21,042 bases of DNA. Source: a virus. A program made the translations under genes and the position numbers. Location of the stretch: positions 1 to 21,042 of IMG/VR virus record IMGVR_UViG_3300034071_002052; one strand, 5' to 3'. The notes under the pieces were generated by a model that worked only from the letters and a program-made list of their open reading frames with translations, did no database searches and was not told where the DNA came from. Below, in pieces: positions 20,480-21,042 of the stretch. Positions within the stretch are counted from its first letter, which is position 1; each line of letters starts with the position of its first letter.

Positions 20480-21042
20480 ATGAAACTTAAAAAACGTATA
20501 TTAGAAATAGCCTATAAAAATAAATTAAGTCATTTAGGCTCCTATCTTTCTAGTTTAGAAATTATAGAGGAAATCTATAAAAAGAAAAACCCAGAAGATA
20601 TATTCATTTTATCCTCAGGTCATGCTGCTTTAGCTTTATATGTTGTTTTGGAAGCTTATGAAGGCAAAAATGCTGAGGTATTATTTAAAAAACATGGTGG
20701 TCATCCTCATCGAAATGAAGAAGATGGATTGTATTGTTCAACAGGTAGTTTAGGTTTAGGTATAACTGTTGCTGTTGGTAGAGCTTTAGCTAACCCAAAA
20801 AGAAAAGTATATGTTTTAATAAGTGATGGTGAATCAGCTGAGGGTTCAGTTTGGGAAGCTTTAAGATTTATTCATGACCAAAATATAAAAAATATAGAAG
20901 TTTATGTTAATATTAATGGTTATGCTGCTTATGATAAAATTGATTCAAAATACTTAAGTGATCGTTTATTAGCATTTTTACCTAATATTAATTTAAGGTA
21001 TACATCAGTAAATCAATATCCTTTTTTAAAAGGTATAAATGC
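20480..21042 (+). CDS. Transketolase N-terminal part (split type), cut by window edge
   Basis: An open frame of 187 complete codons runs off the right edge. It matches the first TPP-binding domain of two-subunit transketolases: SHLGSYLSSLEIIEEIY near the start, FILSSGHAALALY, HPHRNEEDG, STGSLGLGI, and the TPP/metal motif in SDGESAEGSVWEA. The motif begins SDGE rather than GDGE, FILSKGHAA reads FILSSGHAA, and GSLGQG reads GSLGLG, so it is diverged. A C-terminal partner gene would be expected just beyond the window. In this setting a two-carbon transfer to a sugar (branching) is more likely than a pentose-phosphate role, but that is inference. Confidence 0.88.
   Translation, partial: MKLKKRILEIAYKNKLSHLGSYLSSLEIIEEIYKKKNPEDIFILSSGHAALALYVVLEAYEGKNAEVLFKKHGGHPHRNEEDGLYCSTGSLGLGITVAVGRALANPKRKVYVLISDGESAEGSVWEALRFIHDQNIKNIEVYVNINGYAAYDKIDSKYLSDRLLAFLPNINLRYTSVNQYPFLKGIN

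Noticed and set aside
1-21042. Bacterial chromosome as source, because of groESL and sugar genes
   Set aside because: The family B polymerase, gp45-like clamp and gp44/gp62-like loader in one operon, and the overlapping single-strand layout, are phage features.

Overview
The window looks like part of a tailed double-stranded DNA phage genome with a T4-like replication module. All genes are on the + strand and packed head to tail, with overlaps or gaps of a few bases. The DNA is strongly A+T-rich. The replisome genes are recognisably T4-type: family B polymerase, gp45-like clamp, and gp44/gp62-like clamp loader. Almost no gene after about 1040 has a Shine-Dalgarno sequence, which together with the A-rich start regions points to a Bacteroidota (flavobacteria-like) host. 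That host is an inference. No structural genes, tRNAs, CRISPR arrays or insertion sequences were seen.

Region 1 (1-1538) holds small accessory genes. Three short genes begin behind a strong, repeated GGAGGTGA ribosome-binding site; two of them are tandem paralogues. They are followed by a small Cys-containing protein and a dCTP deaminase/dUTPase-fold protein. A hairpin terminator with a GCAA loop (1560-1587) closes the region.

Region 2 (1599-10822) is the replication module: DNA polymerase, sliding clamp, two small unknown genes, GroES, GroEL, two small unknown genes, the large clamp-loader subunit, two small genes, the small clamp-loader subunit, a MazG-like small protein, and a PD-(D/E)XK nuclease with four cysteines placed like a Cas4/AddB iron-sulfur cluster. 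A complete bacterial-type GroES/GroEL pair inside the replisome genes is the striking point here.

Region 3 (10866 to the right edge) is a glycan or nucleotide-sugar module. It starts with a ribbon-helix-helix protein, then two GT-B glycosyltransferases, a zinc-ribbon protein, a GT-A glycosyltransferase, an APS-kinase-like kinase, a HAD phosphatase, an HxGH nucleotidyltransferase and a DUF2061 membrane protein. After these come a GT10 fucosyltransferase-like protein, a DegT-family enzyme with His in place of the PLP lysine, an RmlB-like dehydratase, a C-methyltransferase-type protein and the first part of a transketolase. The last four together suggest synthesis of a deoxy, C-branched sugar that the glycosyltransferases could attach to a phage or host structure.

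Expression signals are consistent. Every intergenic gap of 16 bases or more holds a TATATT or TATAAT element. In three of them the 10-mer TATATTAATR lies at exactly the same distance from the ATG (TATATT, six bases, ATG), an arrangement expected for leaderless transcripts. Inside the operons, genes join by ATGA overlaps (nine times), TAATG (three times) or TAATATG (five times), suggesting translation coupled by termination and re-initiation.
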